From positions 99,595 through 163,594 of the forward strand of contig NZ_AULP01000010.1 in the NCBI RefSeq assembly GCF_000422345.1: DNA of 64,000 bases, in the 5' to 3' direction. Shown here piece after piece: positions 1 through 9,300 of this stretch; the stretch's first letter is position 1, and the number at the start of each line of letters is the position of its first letter. The position numbers were made by a program, and so were the translations under genes. Below the pieces are notes generated by a model. The model was not told the DNA's origin. It searched no databases and saw nothing but the letters and a program-made list of their open reading frames with translations. The stretch is from Neomelitea salexigens DSM 19753. GTDB taxonomy: Bacteria; Pseudomonadota; Gammaproteobacteria; Pseudomonadales; Spongiibacteraceae.

Positions 1-2
1 AC

Positions 3-1127
3 GCGCGCACTACCCCGCTGATTATTCTGGCCCTGGTTGCCGCGCTGGTCGCCATGAGCTGGCTCTATGTGGGCGAGCGCAGCCGACACTATGTCGCCGA
101 TGACAACGCGCGTACCGCCGCCCTGGGCGGTGAGCGAGTGTATCAATGGAAGCTGGTCACCACCTGGCCGAAAAACTTTCCCGGTCTGGGCACCGCGCCA
201 GAAAAGTTTGCCGAGGTGGTCAATCGCATGAGCCGCGGCCGCCTGCAAATCAGTGTTTATGGCGCCGGTGAGCTGGTCCCCGCCCTCGGCGTGTTCGATG
301 CCGTCTCTGGCGGTAGCGTTCAGGCCGGCCACGGCGCGGCCTATTATTGGAAGGGCAAATTGCCCTCATCAATCTTCTTTACCGCCGTGCCCTTTGGCAT
401 GAGCGCACAGGAAATGAACGGCTGGCTCTACCACGGCGGCGGCTTGGAATTGTGGCGCGAGGCCTATGCCCCCTTTAATTTGATCCCCATGGCCGGCGGC
501 AATACCGGCGTGCAAATGGCGGGCTGGTTTAACAAAGAGATTAACTCGGTAGACGATCTCAAAGGGCTGAAGATGCGCATTCCCGGCTCGGGCGGTGAAG
601 TATTAAACCGTTTGGGCGGCACCTCGGTAACGCTGCCGGGCGGCGAGCTGTACACCTCATTGCAAACCGGCGTGATCGACGCCACCGAGTGGGTGGCACC
701 CTACAACGATCTGGCCTTTGGCTTTCACGAGGTCACGCGTTATTACTATTACCCAGGCTGGCATGAGCCCGGCTCGACTCTCGAACTAATCGTTAACAAG
801 CAGGCTTATGAAGCTCTGCCCGAAGACCTGCAAGCCATTGTTGAGGTTGCAGCGCGCTATGCCAACGCCGACATGCTCGACGAATATACCGCGCGCAATA
901 ATAACGCCTTAAAAGAGTTGGTAGAGCAACACGACGTACAGCTACGCAAGCTGCCCGATGATGTGATTCGCGCGCTGCACAAAACCTCTGACGACTACCT
1001 GGCGGAGCTGGCGCAAACTGATGAACTCACCCAGCGGGTTTACACCAGCTGGAAGCAATTCCTGGAAGGCGCAAAAAACTACCACCATATTTCCGAGCAG
1101 GCTTATATCAACGCTCGCGATTTATAA
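3..1127 (+). CDS. TRAP transporter substrate-binding protein DctP (5' end cut by window edge)
   Basis: Periplasmic solute-binding component of a TRAP transporter, resembling the TakP/FcbT1 group for keto-acid, mannitol or chloroaromatic-type carboxylates. The reading frame is open to the left edge; the residues before the first in-window ATG (position 54) form a hydrophobic stretch (LIILALVAALVA), so the true start lies outside and the protein has an N-terminal signal or anchor. Family-like motifs include WKLVTTWPKNFPGLGTAPE, GLKMRIPGSGGEVL (arginine that would bind carboxylate) and the WVAPYNDLAFGFHEV segment near the ligand pocket. It ends one base before a convergent gene. The only TRAP membrane subunits in the window are about 25 kb away on the other strand, so a partnership is possible but unproven. 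The family call is firm, the ligand unknown. Confidence 0.88.
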   Translation, partial: ARTTPLIILALVAALVAMSWLYVGERSRHYVADDNARTAALGGERVYQWKLVTTWPKNFPGLGTAPEKFAEVVNRMSRGRLQISVYGAGELVPALGVFDAVSGGSVQAGHGAAYYWKGKLPSSIFFTAVPFGMSAQEMNGWLYHGGGLELWREAYAPFNLIPMAGGNTGVQMAGWFNKEINSVDDLKGLKMRIPGSGGEVLNRLGGTSVTLPGGELYTSLQTGVIDATEWVAPYNDLAFGFHEVTRYYYYPGWHEPGSTLELIVNKQAYEALPEDLQAIVEVAARYANADMLDEYTARNNNALKELVEQHDVQLRKLPDDVIRALHKTSDDYLAELAQTDELTQRVYTSWKQFLEGAKNYHHISEQAYINARDL

Positions 1128-1128
1128 T

Positions 1129-2316
1129 TTAGCGAAAAAGACCCAGCCCGCCGGGGTAGTTGTATCCGGGAAATACCCTGGCGATATCGAGACGACTGCT
1201 TTGGGTCTGCAGCAACTCCGACAACACCTGGCGGTAATCCGTGGTGACTTGCAAGTCACCGCGATCGAGGTCATCGTCTTGTAAGCCGGGCCAGTCACTG
1301 ACAACCTGCCCGCCGTTGACGCCGGCGCCCATTAGCAACATGGCATTGCCGTGCCCGTGGTCGGTACCAAGCGACCCGTTCTCTGTCGCGCGGCGACCAA
1401 ACTCACTCATTGTTACCACCGTCACTCGCGACATGGCGTCGCCGAGATCTTGCATAAAAGCCGCTAAGCCATCACCCATTGCCGCCAGGTTATTGCGCAA
1501 CGCCCCGTTCTGATTCACATGGGTGTCCCAGCCACCAATATCAACACTGATAAATTCACTGCCAATATCCGCGCGAATCAACTGCGCAGCCTTGCGCATA
1601 TTTCGGGCGAAGGCATTGTTGGCGTATTCAGCGCCGTTTTGAGGCTCAAGTGACGCGGGATCGGCGGCTGCAAGCGCCTGCACAACATCCAACGACAAAC
1701 GGCTTTGAATCGACAACGCCGTATCATCACCGTACATGCTGCGCACCGCATCGAGGAAGTCATCGCCCTGCTTCACTATGGAATTGAAACGGTCAAACTG
1801 TGCCAGCGCCAGTGGCGGCACTGGGCCCTGCAAACTCTGTGGCGCCGCTGAAGCGATGGCTACCGAGCGAAACGGCGACGCCGACGGTCCACTGTGAGTA
1901 TGCGCAATGTGTCGACCAAGCCACCCGGTTAAAGTCGCACTGGGGTCTTGAACACCACTTTCCATAATCGCCTGAGCATCAAAATGTGAGCGGCTTTCAT
2001 GGGGCGATCCAGCAGCGTGAACGGCGGCCATACGGCCGTTTTGCCAAGCGGGCAGCAGCGCAGCCAGCGAGGGGTGTAAACCGAAGAAACCATCTAGATC
2101 CAAGGCACCGTTGGATTGATCCGGCCGCGGCACTCTCACCACCGGACGGCGCGCGTAGTAGTCGTCGCTGCCGTGGGGAACCACAACATTCAAGCCGTCC
2201 ACCGCGCCGCGCATAAACACCATAACCAGGGTGTGTTTTGCCGAAGTGAACTGGCTCTGCCTGCTCACCTCACCATCGACGAGGGTATTCCAAAGCTCTC
2301 GGCGAGTATAAGTCAT
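1129..2316 (-). CDS. DUF1501 family protein
   Basis: A 395-residue DUF1501 protein, a family with a sulfatase/alkaline-phosphatase-like fold and no settled function, usually paired with DUF1800. Visible signatures are HTLVMVFMRGAVDGLNVVVP near the N terminus, SPHESRSHFDAQAIME, the VDIGGWDTHVNQ segment, and TMSEFGRRATENGSLGTDHG, where Asp and His could form a metal site. The N terminus carries TRREL but no clear hydrophobic export segment, so any export may depend on its partner. The start at 2316 has a strong AGGAAGG ribosome site. It lies 31 bp downstream of the DUF1800 gene, so the two are almost certainly co-transcribed. Confidence 0.85.
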   Translation of the reverse strand: MTYTRRELWNTLVDGEVSRQSQFTSAKHTLVMVFMRGAVDGLNVVVPHGSDDYYARRPVVRVPRPDQSNGALDLDGFFGLHPSLAALLPAWQNGRMAAVHAAGSPHESRSHFDAQAIMESGVQDPSATLTGWLGRHIAHTHSGPSASPFRSVAIASAAPQSLQGPVPPLALAQFDRFNSIVKQGDDFLDAVRSMYGDDTALSIQSRLSLDVVQALAAADPASLEPQNGAEYANNAFARNMRKAAQLIRADIGSEFISVDIGGWDTHVNQNGALRNNLAAMGDGLAAFMQDLGDAMSRVTVVTMSEFGRRATENGSLGTDHGHGNAMLLMGAGVNGGQVVSDWPGLQDDDLDRGDLQVTTDYRQVLSELLQTQSSRLDIARVFPGYNYPGGLGLFR

Positions 2317-2347
2317 TGTATTTCCTTCCTTTTACTACCGAAGTCAA

Positions 2348-4048
2348 TCAACGCCGTTGGGCATAGGGCGAGATCAGCAACAGCGCCATTAAACGCCGCC
2401 AAAATTGTTCGGTGGATGCGGCGCGTTCGCCGCTCGCGTGGGTTTGGGCAGCCGCCAGCAGACGACTGGCCGTCGCGTCGTCGATATCGCGCATCAGCAA
2501 CTTGCGGCGCATGGCCGCCAGTGCCTCGCTGGGCTCCTCCTGCTGGTCTGCTGCCCAGGCGGCGTTACTCACGCCCTCGCTGCGGGACTGCCCCGCCACA
2601 CTGATAACGTGGCGCCAACGTTCAAGTAAGCCATTAACACTGGCCCAGTAGCCCTCGCTATCTGGGTAGCCGTCGGGGCTTGGCCACTGAAAGGGAACAT
2701 GGCCGGTACGCGAGATCATGCTGTCGCTATTCGGCCCTTCATAGGTCGGATTCAGGTCAATATCAAGGGGGTCCAGCACGCCAAAGTCGAGCTCGGGCAG
2801 GGCATCAATATTCGCCAAACCCAACATACTGTAGAGATCGGGAATAGCCGAGGCCCGCAATAAATCCGACAAGGTGAGGCTGTCATTCATCTCCGGTTCC
2901 AGAGCGCGCACCAGCGCAATTGCGCTCTCTTGTGGCCGTGTCAGCTTAGCGTCTGCCGCGTTCTGAAATTCCTCGCTGCTAAACACCGCTCGAAGCATTG
3001 CCGGAATATCACCATGCTCCCCCCAGGCTGCCGCTACCGAGGAAATAAAGGCCTCCGGCGCAGCAGAATCGCGCACAAATCGCCGGTATAACTTACTGGC
3101 AATAAATCGCCGCGTTGAAGGGTGGGCAACGAGGATATCCAGCACTTGCTCACCATCTTCCATGCCTCTGCCTGCTGGCAGGGTGTGACCCAGTACGCGC
3201 TTTTCGTTGCTATCGTGTTGTTCGTCGTCGAATAGAAAGCCGTGGTGGTTATTCGCCAAACACAAACGGTCGTCGTCATCGGTTTGAATACCCCAGCCGG
3301 TAAATGCCCGAGCAACTTCCCAGATATCGTCCTCGGTATACCCGCCACCCACACCCAATGTGTGTAGCTCCATAAGTTCACGGGCGTAATTTTCGTTGGG
3401 GTGTTTTTTGGTGGAGCGACGATTATCCAAGTATTCCAACATTGCCGGGCTTTTAGCTGACGCATTAAGTAAGCTGCGAAAACTTCCCAGCGCGTTTGCC
3501 CGAATAACATCGCGATCATCCACCGTCTTCATGTGACGCGCAATGCCATCTCCGTGATAGATTGTGAAGTGATCGCTCCAAAAATCGACCATCACCTCAA
3601 ACAACTGGCGACGGCTAAAAACCCGCCGAAACAGCGTCGCACTGCGCAGCTCTCCCATCGCTCGGCGATCATCATTGAGCTGAGCGAGACGGCAGCCGTC
3701 GTAGTTGACGGTAGGCCAGCGGAAATTAACCTCCGCCTCAACGTCAGCGTCGCGCGCCGCCGACATCGACAGCTGCTCCTCAAGCCAGGCATTTGCGCCA
3801 ACTTCCGCCACTGCCTGCATACTCTGCGGCGTTGCCCCCCACGTCGCGCGTTTGAGCAAGTGTAGTTCTGCGGATGCCGGGGGAAGATCGGGCTGGGGAG
3901 TATCTGCCGATGAAACTCCCGACATAATAATGTCATTAGCCTCGTCGCTACTTGTACTACCGGCGCCACCTCCACCGCCGCCACAGGCCGTGGCACCCAT
4001 GGCAACAACGGCGGCACTAGAACGAATAAAGTCTCTGCGGGAAGTCAT
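2348..4048 (-). CDS. DUF1800 family protein, Tat-exported putative lipoprotein
   Basis: A 566-residue DUF1800 protein. The N terminus reads MTSRRDFIRSSAAVVAMG, a twin-arginine signal, followed by ATACGGGGGG; the Cys after ATA fits a lipobox, so this is probably a Tat-exported lipoprotein. The body has family features: LLKRATWGATP, FWSDHFTIY, the YLDNRRSTKKHPNENYARE segment and FTGWGIQ, plus SKLYRRFVRD further on. It is the first gene of a pair with DUF1501. The biochemical role is unknown; the two families commonly occur together in marine and soil bacteria with large secretomes. The glycine run after the lipobox cysteine is a typical lipoprotein linker. Confidence 0.86.
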   Translation of the reverse strand: MTSRRDFIRSSAAVVAMGATACGGGGGGAGSTSSDEANDIIMSGVSSADTPQPDLPPASAELHLLKRATWGATPQSMQAVAEVGANAWLEEQLSMSAARDADVEAEVNFRWPTVNYDGCRLAQLNDDRRAMGELRSATLFRRVFSRRQLFEVMVDFWSDHFTIYHGDGIARHMKTVDDRDVIRANALGSFRSLLNASAKSPAMLEYLDNRRSTKKHPNENYARELMELHTLGVGGGYTEDDIWEVARAFTGWGIQTDDDDRLCLANNHHGFLFDDEQHDSNEKRVLGHTLPAGRGMEDGEQVLDILVAHPSTRRFIASKLYRRFVRDSAAPEAFISSVAAAWGEHGDIPAMLRAVFSSEEFQNAADAKLTRPQESAIALVRALEPEMNDSLTLSDLLRASAIPDLYSMLGLANIDALPELDFGVLDPLDIDLNPTYEGPNSDSMISRTGHVPFQWPSPDGYPDSEGYWASVNGLLERWRHVISVAGQSRSEGVSNAAWAADQQEEPSEALAAMRRKLLMRDIDDATASRLLAAAQTHASGERAASTEQFWRRLMALLLISPYAQRR

Positions 4049-4157
4049 GACGCCTCTTCACTACTGGCTTTTTGTTAGAATTTTTCCAGCCTAGCAAGTG
4101 CGAGAAGTGCAAAATAGTCATCGCTTCACAGCGCCATCAATTACTACAAAAAAATCG

Positions 4158-6446
4158 CTAAAGTGCGAACCGCAACTCAGCACTGAATATGCGAGGCGGC
4201 ATCAAAAAGCCCATATGAGAGCCACTGAAGATGGGCATATCTGCCGCAAAATGACGGATGGTTTTGTTCTCCAGATTTTTAATATGTCCCATAAATTGCC
4301 AGCGCCCATTCGGGTCGACGATGCCGGCATGAAGATTAATTAGGTGATACGCATCCTGGCTGTCGATAGGGTCGGCATCCAGATCAAACAATATCCGGTC
4401 ACGCCAGCTCATATCAGCACCGACCATCATGGCGACCTTTTCTTGCCACAACGGTACGGCAACATTAAAGCCAGCGGTGGCGCTGATCTTTGGCGCGCGC
4501 GGTAACTGCGATCCACTCAGATCGCAGGTTTCTTCATTGGATGACGCCGGGCAAGGCCCGTCTTTATAGCTGTCGAAACGGGCATCGCTATAGCCCCAAC
4601 TCGCAAAGAACTGGCTGCCACGCCAGGGCTGCCAACTGATATCAATCTCCGCCCCCTCAGTGGTCGCCTTCGCTGCATTGTTCACAATAAAGCCGTTGCC
4701 GATAAATGCCTGTATCTGCATATCGCTAAATTCAGTGTGGTAGAGCGCGGTATTAATCGTAAGTACGCCGTCGTAGGCAGTGAGCTTGTAGCCCAGCTCA
4801 TAGGCCTTGGCGCGTTCCTGATCAAAGCCGGACTCATCCGCCGTGCGTGCCAGCGGGTTATAGCCTCCCGCTTTAAATCCTTCTGAATAGCTGGCGTAGA
4901 TCAAATCGTCGTCCAGGCTGTATTTCATCGATAGCTTGGGGGCGATATTGGACTCTTCCCGCGTGTCCTTCAGCTGGTACTCGGTCACCCCGAAGGCAGA
5001 CTGCAACAGCAAGCCGGTTTGCTCATAATTCTGGTCCAGGTCTACCTTTTTCTTTTCTTCCGATGCCCGCAAGCCAGCCACCAGGCTCAATCGGTCATTA
5101 ATATTCCAGGTGAGTTGCGAGAACAGCGCCAGGGTTTCGGTATGTTGAATGAAACGTTGGTGCAAGGCATCGGTGGTTAACGCGCCCAATAGATTATCGA
5201 GGGAGTCGAGCAATGGCGTCAGCACGCCGCCAAGCAGATCGGTCACAACATCCAAACCGAGCGCAGGCAGTAACAAGCCCTGAAGTGGCCCCTTGGGCAG
5301 CATGCGCAGCTCGCCGGTCAGGTCATTGTCAGACTGAAACGCGAAGGCCCCCACTAGGTATTCCAGCTTGCCCGGCGGCGAACTCAAACGCAGCTCCAGC
5401 ATTTGCTGGCGGTAGTCGGTTTCGCGCCCCCAGTCGGCGATCGGTGCCGAGGCCGTATCAGCATCCAGGTATAACCATTCCTCGGCGCGTGCGTCGCTGG
5501 CAATCAGCGTTAGCCGGTGCTCGGCGACATCCCAATTCGCCTCCAGATTTCATACTTCGGTGTCGCTCCAGCTTTCATTCGGCCCGTCGGCGTGGCTGCG
5601 GTAATCAAAGTTGGCTTCCAGATTCGGGTCGAACAAACCGTGCACAAGCGCGGCGTCGCCACCCAGCACGAAGGGCTCCCAGCCTTGCCCACTGTCTCGC
5701 GACTCACCCTGGTAGTAGGTCAACACGGCCGTCAAGGTATCCAGCGGCGTAAACAATAGCTTGGCGCGCAGTCCCTCTTTGTCGACGCGCTTTTCATCTG
5801 TGCCGCGCAACACATTATTTACATAGCCATCACGGCGGTCGCTGGTCGCGGCAACGCGCAGAGCGAGCCGGTCTTCCACCAGCGGCGCATTGATCATGGC
5901 GTCATATTTTTCACCGGAAAACTGCCCATGAGCGGCGCTGGCCGATACCCGCCACTCTTCCTCAGGTTGGGCGGTACTGATGCTTATTGCGCCGGCCACC
6001 GTGTTTTTACCAAACAGCGTGCCCTGCGGCCCTTTCAACATTTCCACTCGGGCCAGATCTAGAAATGCATCTTGCAGGAAGGCCATTTTTCCGTAGTAAA
6101 TGCCATCCACATAGATCCCTACCGCCTGCTCCATGCCATCATTAATCGGCGAGTTCAGGCCGCGCATACCCACCTGTACATAACCCGGCGTCATATTAAT
6201 TTCCGTATTCGGGCTGGCCAGAGAAATATCTTCAAAAGACGCGATGGCAGAATTTTTCATGCGCTCAGCACTGAGTACAGATACCGCGATGGGCACATCT
6301 TGAATCGACTCCGAACGCTTTTGTGCGGTGACGATCACTTCTTCGATATGAGAGGCGCGCTTGTGCTCTGCTGCCATTGCAGGTAACGCCAACAACTGAC
6401 CAATAACCAGCCCACACAAACAGTGCGTTTTCATTGCCTTGTTCAT
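4158..6446 (-). pseudogene. TonB-dependent outer-membrane receptor interrupted by one in-frame TGA
   Basis: Remnant of a 762-residue TonB-dependent receptor. The N-terminal 298 residues hold a signal peptide, a TonB box region (IEEVIVTAQKRSESIQDVP) and a plug domain (GPQGTLFGKNTVAGAI). Translation stops at a TGA at 5550-5552. The same frame continues without further stops and reads like normal receptor sequence (NLEANWDVAEHRLTLIAS), then a beta-barrel ending in RIFSAELRFAL. There is no frameshift; one base change would restore the gene. It overlaps the upstream small membrane protein gene by four bases (ATGA), so it once formed an operon with it. Either the gene is recently inactivated, the base is a sequencing error, or the stop is read through. 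The natural substrate is unknown; the plug resembles the two intact receptors in this window. Confidence 0.85.
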
Positions 6447-6715
6447 CGCACTTCCCCCTCCGTAAAGTGAACCGCTTTATCGACGGGCGGCCGACACAGC
6501 GACAGCATCACCCGCTGGGAAAAAATAGTCACCGCCAGTGCACTGCCTGCAGCCACCGCTAAGTGATGCAGGCTAAACGCCCGGTTATCTTCAGCAATAA
6601 ACAGGCGCAGGGCATCAAAACAGGGCCAGATCACCAGCAAAACATAGGCCCCCATAGCGATGGCGATTTTGCTCAGCGTTTGCGGGGACGGCGCAGCAGA
6701 CATTTTATTATTCAT
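6443..6715 (-). CDS. small two-helix membrane protein
   Basis: A 90-residue protein with two likely transmembrane helices, around IAIAMGAYVLLVIWPCFDAL and LAVAAGSALAVTIF. I recognise no family. The ATG at 6715 is preferred over an upstream TTG at 6748, because the TTG lies inside the preceding gene and lacks a ribosome site. Its stop overlaps the start of the receptor gene by four bases, and the preceding four-helix protein ends 16 bp upstream, so the three form one transcript. The context suggests an accessory role in the inner membrane for the same uptake system, but nothing in the sequence shows what it does. Confidence 0.55.
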   Translation of the reverse strand: MNNKMSAAPSPQTLSKIAIAMGAYVLLVIWPCFDALRLFIAEDNRAFSLHHLAVAAGSALAVTIFSQRVMLSLCRPPVDKAVHFTEGEVR

Positions 6716-6731
6716 TATCAAGTCGCTCGTT

Positions 6732-7268
6732 TTAAACGGGTTTAACAACCGCGAGGTAAAGAACCAATAAACCGGTGACTGAAATTACCGGCGTACTCAC
6801 TACTAAGAACAACCAATGATGGGCAATGGCCTGTTCGTAGCTCAGGGTGACATCACCCTGCCCCGACACGCGAATAGCACGCTTGTTACCACCGAAATGC
6901 GACAACCAATAATCCATGGCCTCAATAGGCAGAAACACCAGCACCACAATGCACAACTTTAGGCTAAGCCAGAAATGTGCCAGCCCCCAGGGGCCAACCG
7001 TGAGCAGCAACAAACCACTTAGCAGCAATAGCGGAAAGGCCACGTGCTCCAGTACCACGCCCTGATCAAAGCGCTCCATGGCGATATTACGCTGACGCAG
7101 CAAGCGCTCGTCGTCCGGCGCGCGCTGCCAGGCCTTAATCGCCGGCAGCAGGTAATTGATATAGGCCACCGATGTGCTGGCCAACCAGATCATCGCACAG
7201 GCCACATGGAAAAATTTTATTTGCAGATAGTAGGGCACCAGCGCTGCAGATAATTGCTCAACAAACAT
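6732..7268 (-). CDS. four-helix integral membrane protein, DUF2269/CopD-like
   Basis: A 178-residue inner-membrane protein with four predicted helices. Histidines lie at helix starts (KFFHVACAMIWLA and LEHVAFPLLLLSG) and near IAHHWLFLVVSTPV. This pattern resembles DUF2269 or CopD-type membrane proteins, some of which are thought to bind haem or metal; the assignment is tentative. It is the first gene of a three-gene minus-strand unit with a small membrane protein and the broken TonB receptor. Its start lies about 75 bp from the TGTCAA palindrome it shares with the divergent tetR gene, so that element may control it. Confidence 0.6.
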   Translation of the reverse strand: MFVEQLSAALVPYYLQIKFFHVACAMIWLASTSVAYINYLLPAIKAWQRAPDDERLLRQRNIAMERFDQGVVLEHVAFPLLLLSGLLLLTVGPWGLAHFWLSLKLCIVVLVFLPIEAMDYWLSHFGGNKRAIRVSGQGDVTLSYEQAIAHHWLFLVVSTPVISVTGLLVLYLAVVKPV

Positions 7269-7320
7269 TGCGTCTACTCATTCTTATCGATTATTGTGAG
7301 TACAACCACTACATACTATA

Positions 7321-7333
7321 CCGTATGGTACGG
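7321..7333. promoter_or_regulatory. perfect inverted repeat, candidate TetR operator
   Basis: CCGTA-TGG-TACGG is a perfect 13-bp inverted repeat between the divergent membrane-protein gene and tetR. Its position 39 bp upstream of the tetR start fits an autoregulatory operator. No protein-binding evidence is available; the assignment rests on symmetry and place. Confidence 0.4.
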
Positions 7334-7342
7334 AAAATATAT

Positions 7343-7359
7343 TGTCAATATATTTGACT
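7343..7359. promoter_or_regulatory. TGTCAA-N5-TTGAC(A/T) palindrome, copy 1
   Basis: TGTCAA-TATAT-TTGACT, a near-perfect 17-bp palindrome ending 12 bp before the tetR start. The same element with the same 5-bp spacer occurs at 14411, 16245, 21214 and 21315, always between divergent genes of the catabolic region. Which regulator binds it (the MarR at 15696 or this TetR) is not settled. Confidence 0.6.
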
Positions 7360-7371
7360 ATCAGGTGATGC

Positions 7372-7938
7372 ATGGGCGACCCGCAGCCACAAAAAAGCCG
7401 CAAATCAAAAACGCAGTTTATTCACGCTGCACTGGAAATACTGGCCAATGAAGGCAACGTGAAAGCGTTGACCATAGACAGCCTATGCCAGCAGCTGGGT
7501 GTTTCTAAGGGGAGCTTTTACTGGCACTTCAAAGGGCGGGCGAAACTGATCGAGGCGCTGGTGGCGTTTTGGGCCGACGAGTTTCAGCAGAGCATTCATC
7601 AGCGCATTCGCCAAAGTGCCCACGACGAACCCGAGCGCGCGTTTGAAGAGCTAATCAGCTTCTGGCTGAGCAGTAATTTCTCGCGCCTGGACCAAGTCAT
7701 GCGAAATTGGGCACGCGAAGAAGACGCCGTTGCCGCGGCCGTGCACCATGCCGACCAATTGCTAATGAATTTTGTCGTGCAGCTATTTGTCGCTATGGGT
7801 CACGACAAGACCGAAGCCCATCATCGAGCACGCTTGTTAATCGCGGTGGGTATCGCTGAGCCGCAAATCCAGCACCTGCCACACGCCGGTAGTGCCGACG
7901 AGGCAGCGCGCTGGGTCGCTGCCAAACTACTCCTCTAG
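7372..7938 (+). CDS. TetR family transcriptional regulator
   Basis: A 188-residue TetR-type repressor. The N-terminal DNA-binding domain (about residues 12-60) shows the usual pattern: AALEILANEG, then the helix-turn-helix LTIDSLCQQLGVSKGSFYWHF. The C-terminal ligand domain is divergent, as usual. It is divergent from the membrane-protein/TonB unit and faces the P450 gene tail to tail, overlapping its last 12 bases. Two palindromes lie directly upstream (7321-7333 and 7343-7359), so autoregulation and control of the divergent operon are likely. The effector is unknown; a lipid or acyl-CoA would fit the neighbourhood. Confidence 0.88.
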   Translation: MGDPQPQKSRKSKTQFIHAALEILANEGNVKALTIDSLCQQLGVSKGSFYWHFKGRAKLIEALVAFWADEFQQSIHQRIRQSAHDEPERAFEELISFWLSSNFSRLDQVMRNWAREEDAVAAAVHHADQLLMNFVVQLFVAMGHDKTEAHHRARLLIAVGIAEPQIQHLPHAGSADEAARWVAAKLLL

Positions 7939-9288
7939 TGACATAAAACGTAGCGGCAGGCCATCGGTTGGGAAGGAAATCGGCACCGGATTGTAGGGCA
8001 TTTCATAGCCGGGCTCCGCTTCAATGCGGTAGCGCTTTAACAAATGAAACAGCACTATCTTCACCTGAATCTCCGCAAAGTTCAGGCCGATGCATTTATG
8101 ACTGCCACCACCAAATGGCAGCCACTGGTAGAAGTGCTTTTTGTGCTCGGCCCGCTCTGGCGAGAACCGCATTGGGTCAAAGCGCGTGGGCTCAGTCCAC
8201 CACTCTTCCAGGTAGTGAGTCATCAGCGGCGAAATGCCAATAGAGGTATTGGCTGGAATACGGTAACCGAATATCTCGGTTTCGCGCACCGTGCGCCGTG
8301 GCACCACCGCCACCGGCGGGTACATACGCAGCGCTTCCTGCATCACAAAGCCCGCCAAGGAAAACTCAGCAAGCTGATCAAAGCTGGGCGAGTCGCTGTC
8401 GATACTGGCAAATTCTTCGCGTAATTTTTCCTGCCACTCAGGATTTTTTGCCAATAAATATATCGTTGAACACAGCGTGCTGGTGGTCGTGTCATGGGCC
8501 GCAAACAACAGAAAGATAATATGGTCGCGAACGGCTTTGTCATCGAGGAAGTTGCCGTCTTCATCTTTGGCGTGACAAAACTGCGAGAAGAAATCATCGG
8601 TTTCCTGCTCGCGTTTTTTCTGAATATGTTGCTCGACAAAACGCTCCAATGTTTTGCGGCCATCCAAGCCTTTTTTCCACGTAGTTCCGGGAATCGGCAA
8701 CTTAACAACGGCCAGCGACGCCTCCATTGCGTGAACAAAGGCGCGATTAATTTTTTGCGCGTCGTCACCAATGTCGACGCCCATAAATACCTGTGCCGCC
8801 ACATCGAGAAGAATCGCCTTAATCTCGTCTTTAAACATGACCTGCTGCCCAGCGGGCAGTTGCGCAAGGCGCTGATCGATCATCGGGTTCATGGTATCGA
8901 CATACTTTGCCAGTACATCTTTTTTAAACGCCGACTGCAGTATTCGCCGATTGAGTTTATGGTCGGCGAAATCCATCAGCATCAGACCGTTGGGAAATAA
9001 ACGATCCAGGAATGGATCCCAGGCACGCTTACTGGAAAACAGTTTTTCGCTGTCTTTTAGCAATATTTCATTGGCTTCAGGCCCGACCATTACCACCGTT
9101 TTTTGCAGCAGCGCATTGCTGCGAAAAATTCGACCATACTTGCGATACTTTTCCATCGACATGGCAAAGTAGTCGGTAAGAAAGGGTATGGTGTCACCCA
9201 AAATTGGCAAGGCCCCGCGATCTCCCGGCAGATGATCGATATCAGAAGTGGGTTTGCGCGCTGCCTTGATGGTTTCTGCTGTCGACAT
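7927..9288 (-). CDS. cytochrome P450
   Basis: A 453-residue soluble P450 monooxygenase. The oxygen-activating I-helix motif AAHDTTTS, the K-helix EALR (ExxR) and the haem-binding loop FGGGSHKCIG with Cys399 as thiolate ligand are all present. The PFGGGSHKCIG loop and the N-terminal LPGDRGALPILGDT segment resemble the CYP120/CYP26/CYP136-like bacterial branch that acts on terpenoid, retinoid or sterol-like molecules; substrate assignment from sequence is not possible. No ferredoxin or ferredoxin reductase lies next to it; the nearest redox candidates are the flavodoxin at 15093 and the rubredoxin reductase at 37234. It is the last gene of the operon that begins with the acyl-CoA dehydrogenase, 12 bp after the acyl-CoA ligase. 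Confidence 0.93.
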   Translation of the reverse strand: MSTAETIKAARKPTSDIDHLPGDRGALPILGDTIPFLTDYFAMSMEKYRKYGRIFRSNALLQKTVVMVGPEANEILLKDSEKLFSSKRAWDPFLDRLFPNGLMLMDFADHKLNRRILQSAFKKDVLAKYVDTMNPMIDQRLAQLPAGQQVMFKDEIKAILLDVAAQVFMGVDIGDDAQKINRAFVHAMEASLAVVKLPIPGTTWKKGLDGRKTLERFVEQHIQKKREQETDDFFSQFCHAKDEDGNFLDDKAVRDHIIFLLFAAHDTTTSTLCSTIYLLAKNPEWQEKLREEFASIDSDSPSFDQLAEFSLAGFVMQEALRMYPPVAVVPRRTVRETEIFGYRIPANTSIGISPLMTHYLEEWWTEPTRFDPMRFSPERAEHKKHFYQWLPFGGGSHKCIGLNFAEIQVKIVLFHLLKRYRIEAEPGYEMPYNPVPISFPTDGLPLRFMSLEE

Positions 9289-9300
9289 GTCCTAACTCCC

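Noticed and set aside
5550..5552. TGA in the TonB receptor as a selenocysteine codon
   Set aside because: TonB receptors are not selenoproteins and no selenocysteine insertion structure is evident after the codon; a nonsense change is simpler.
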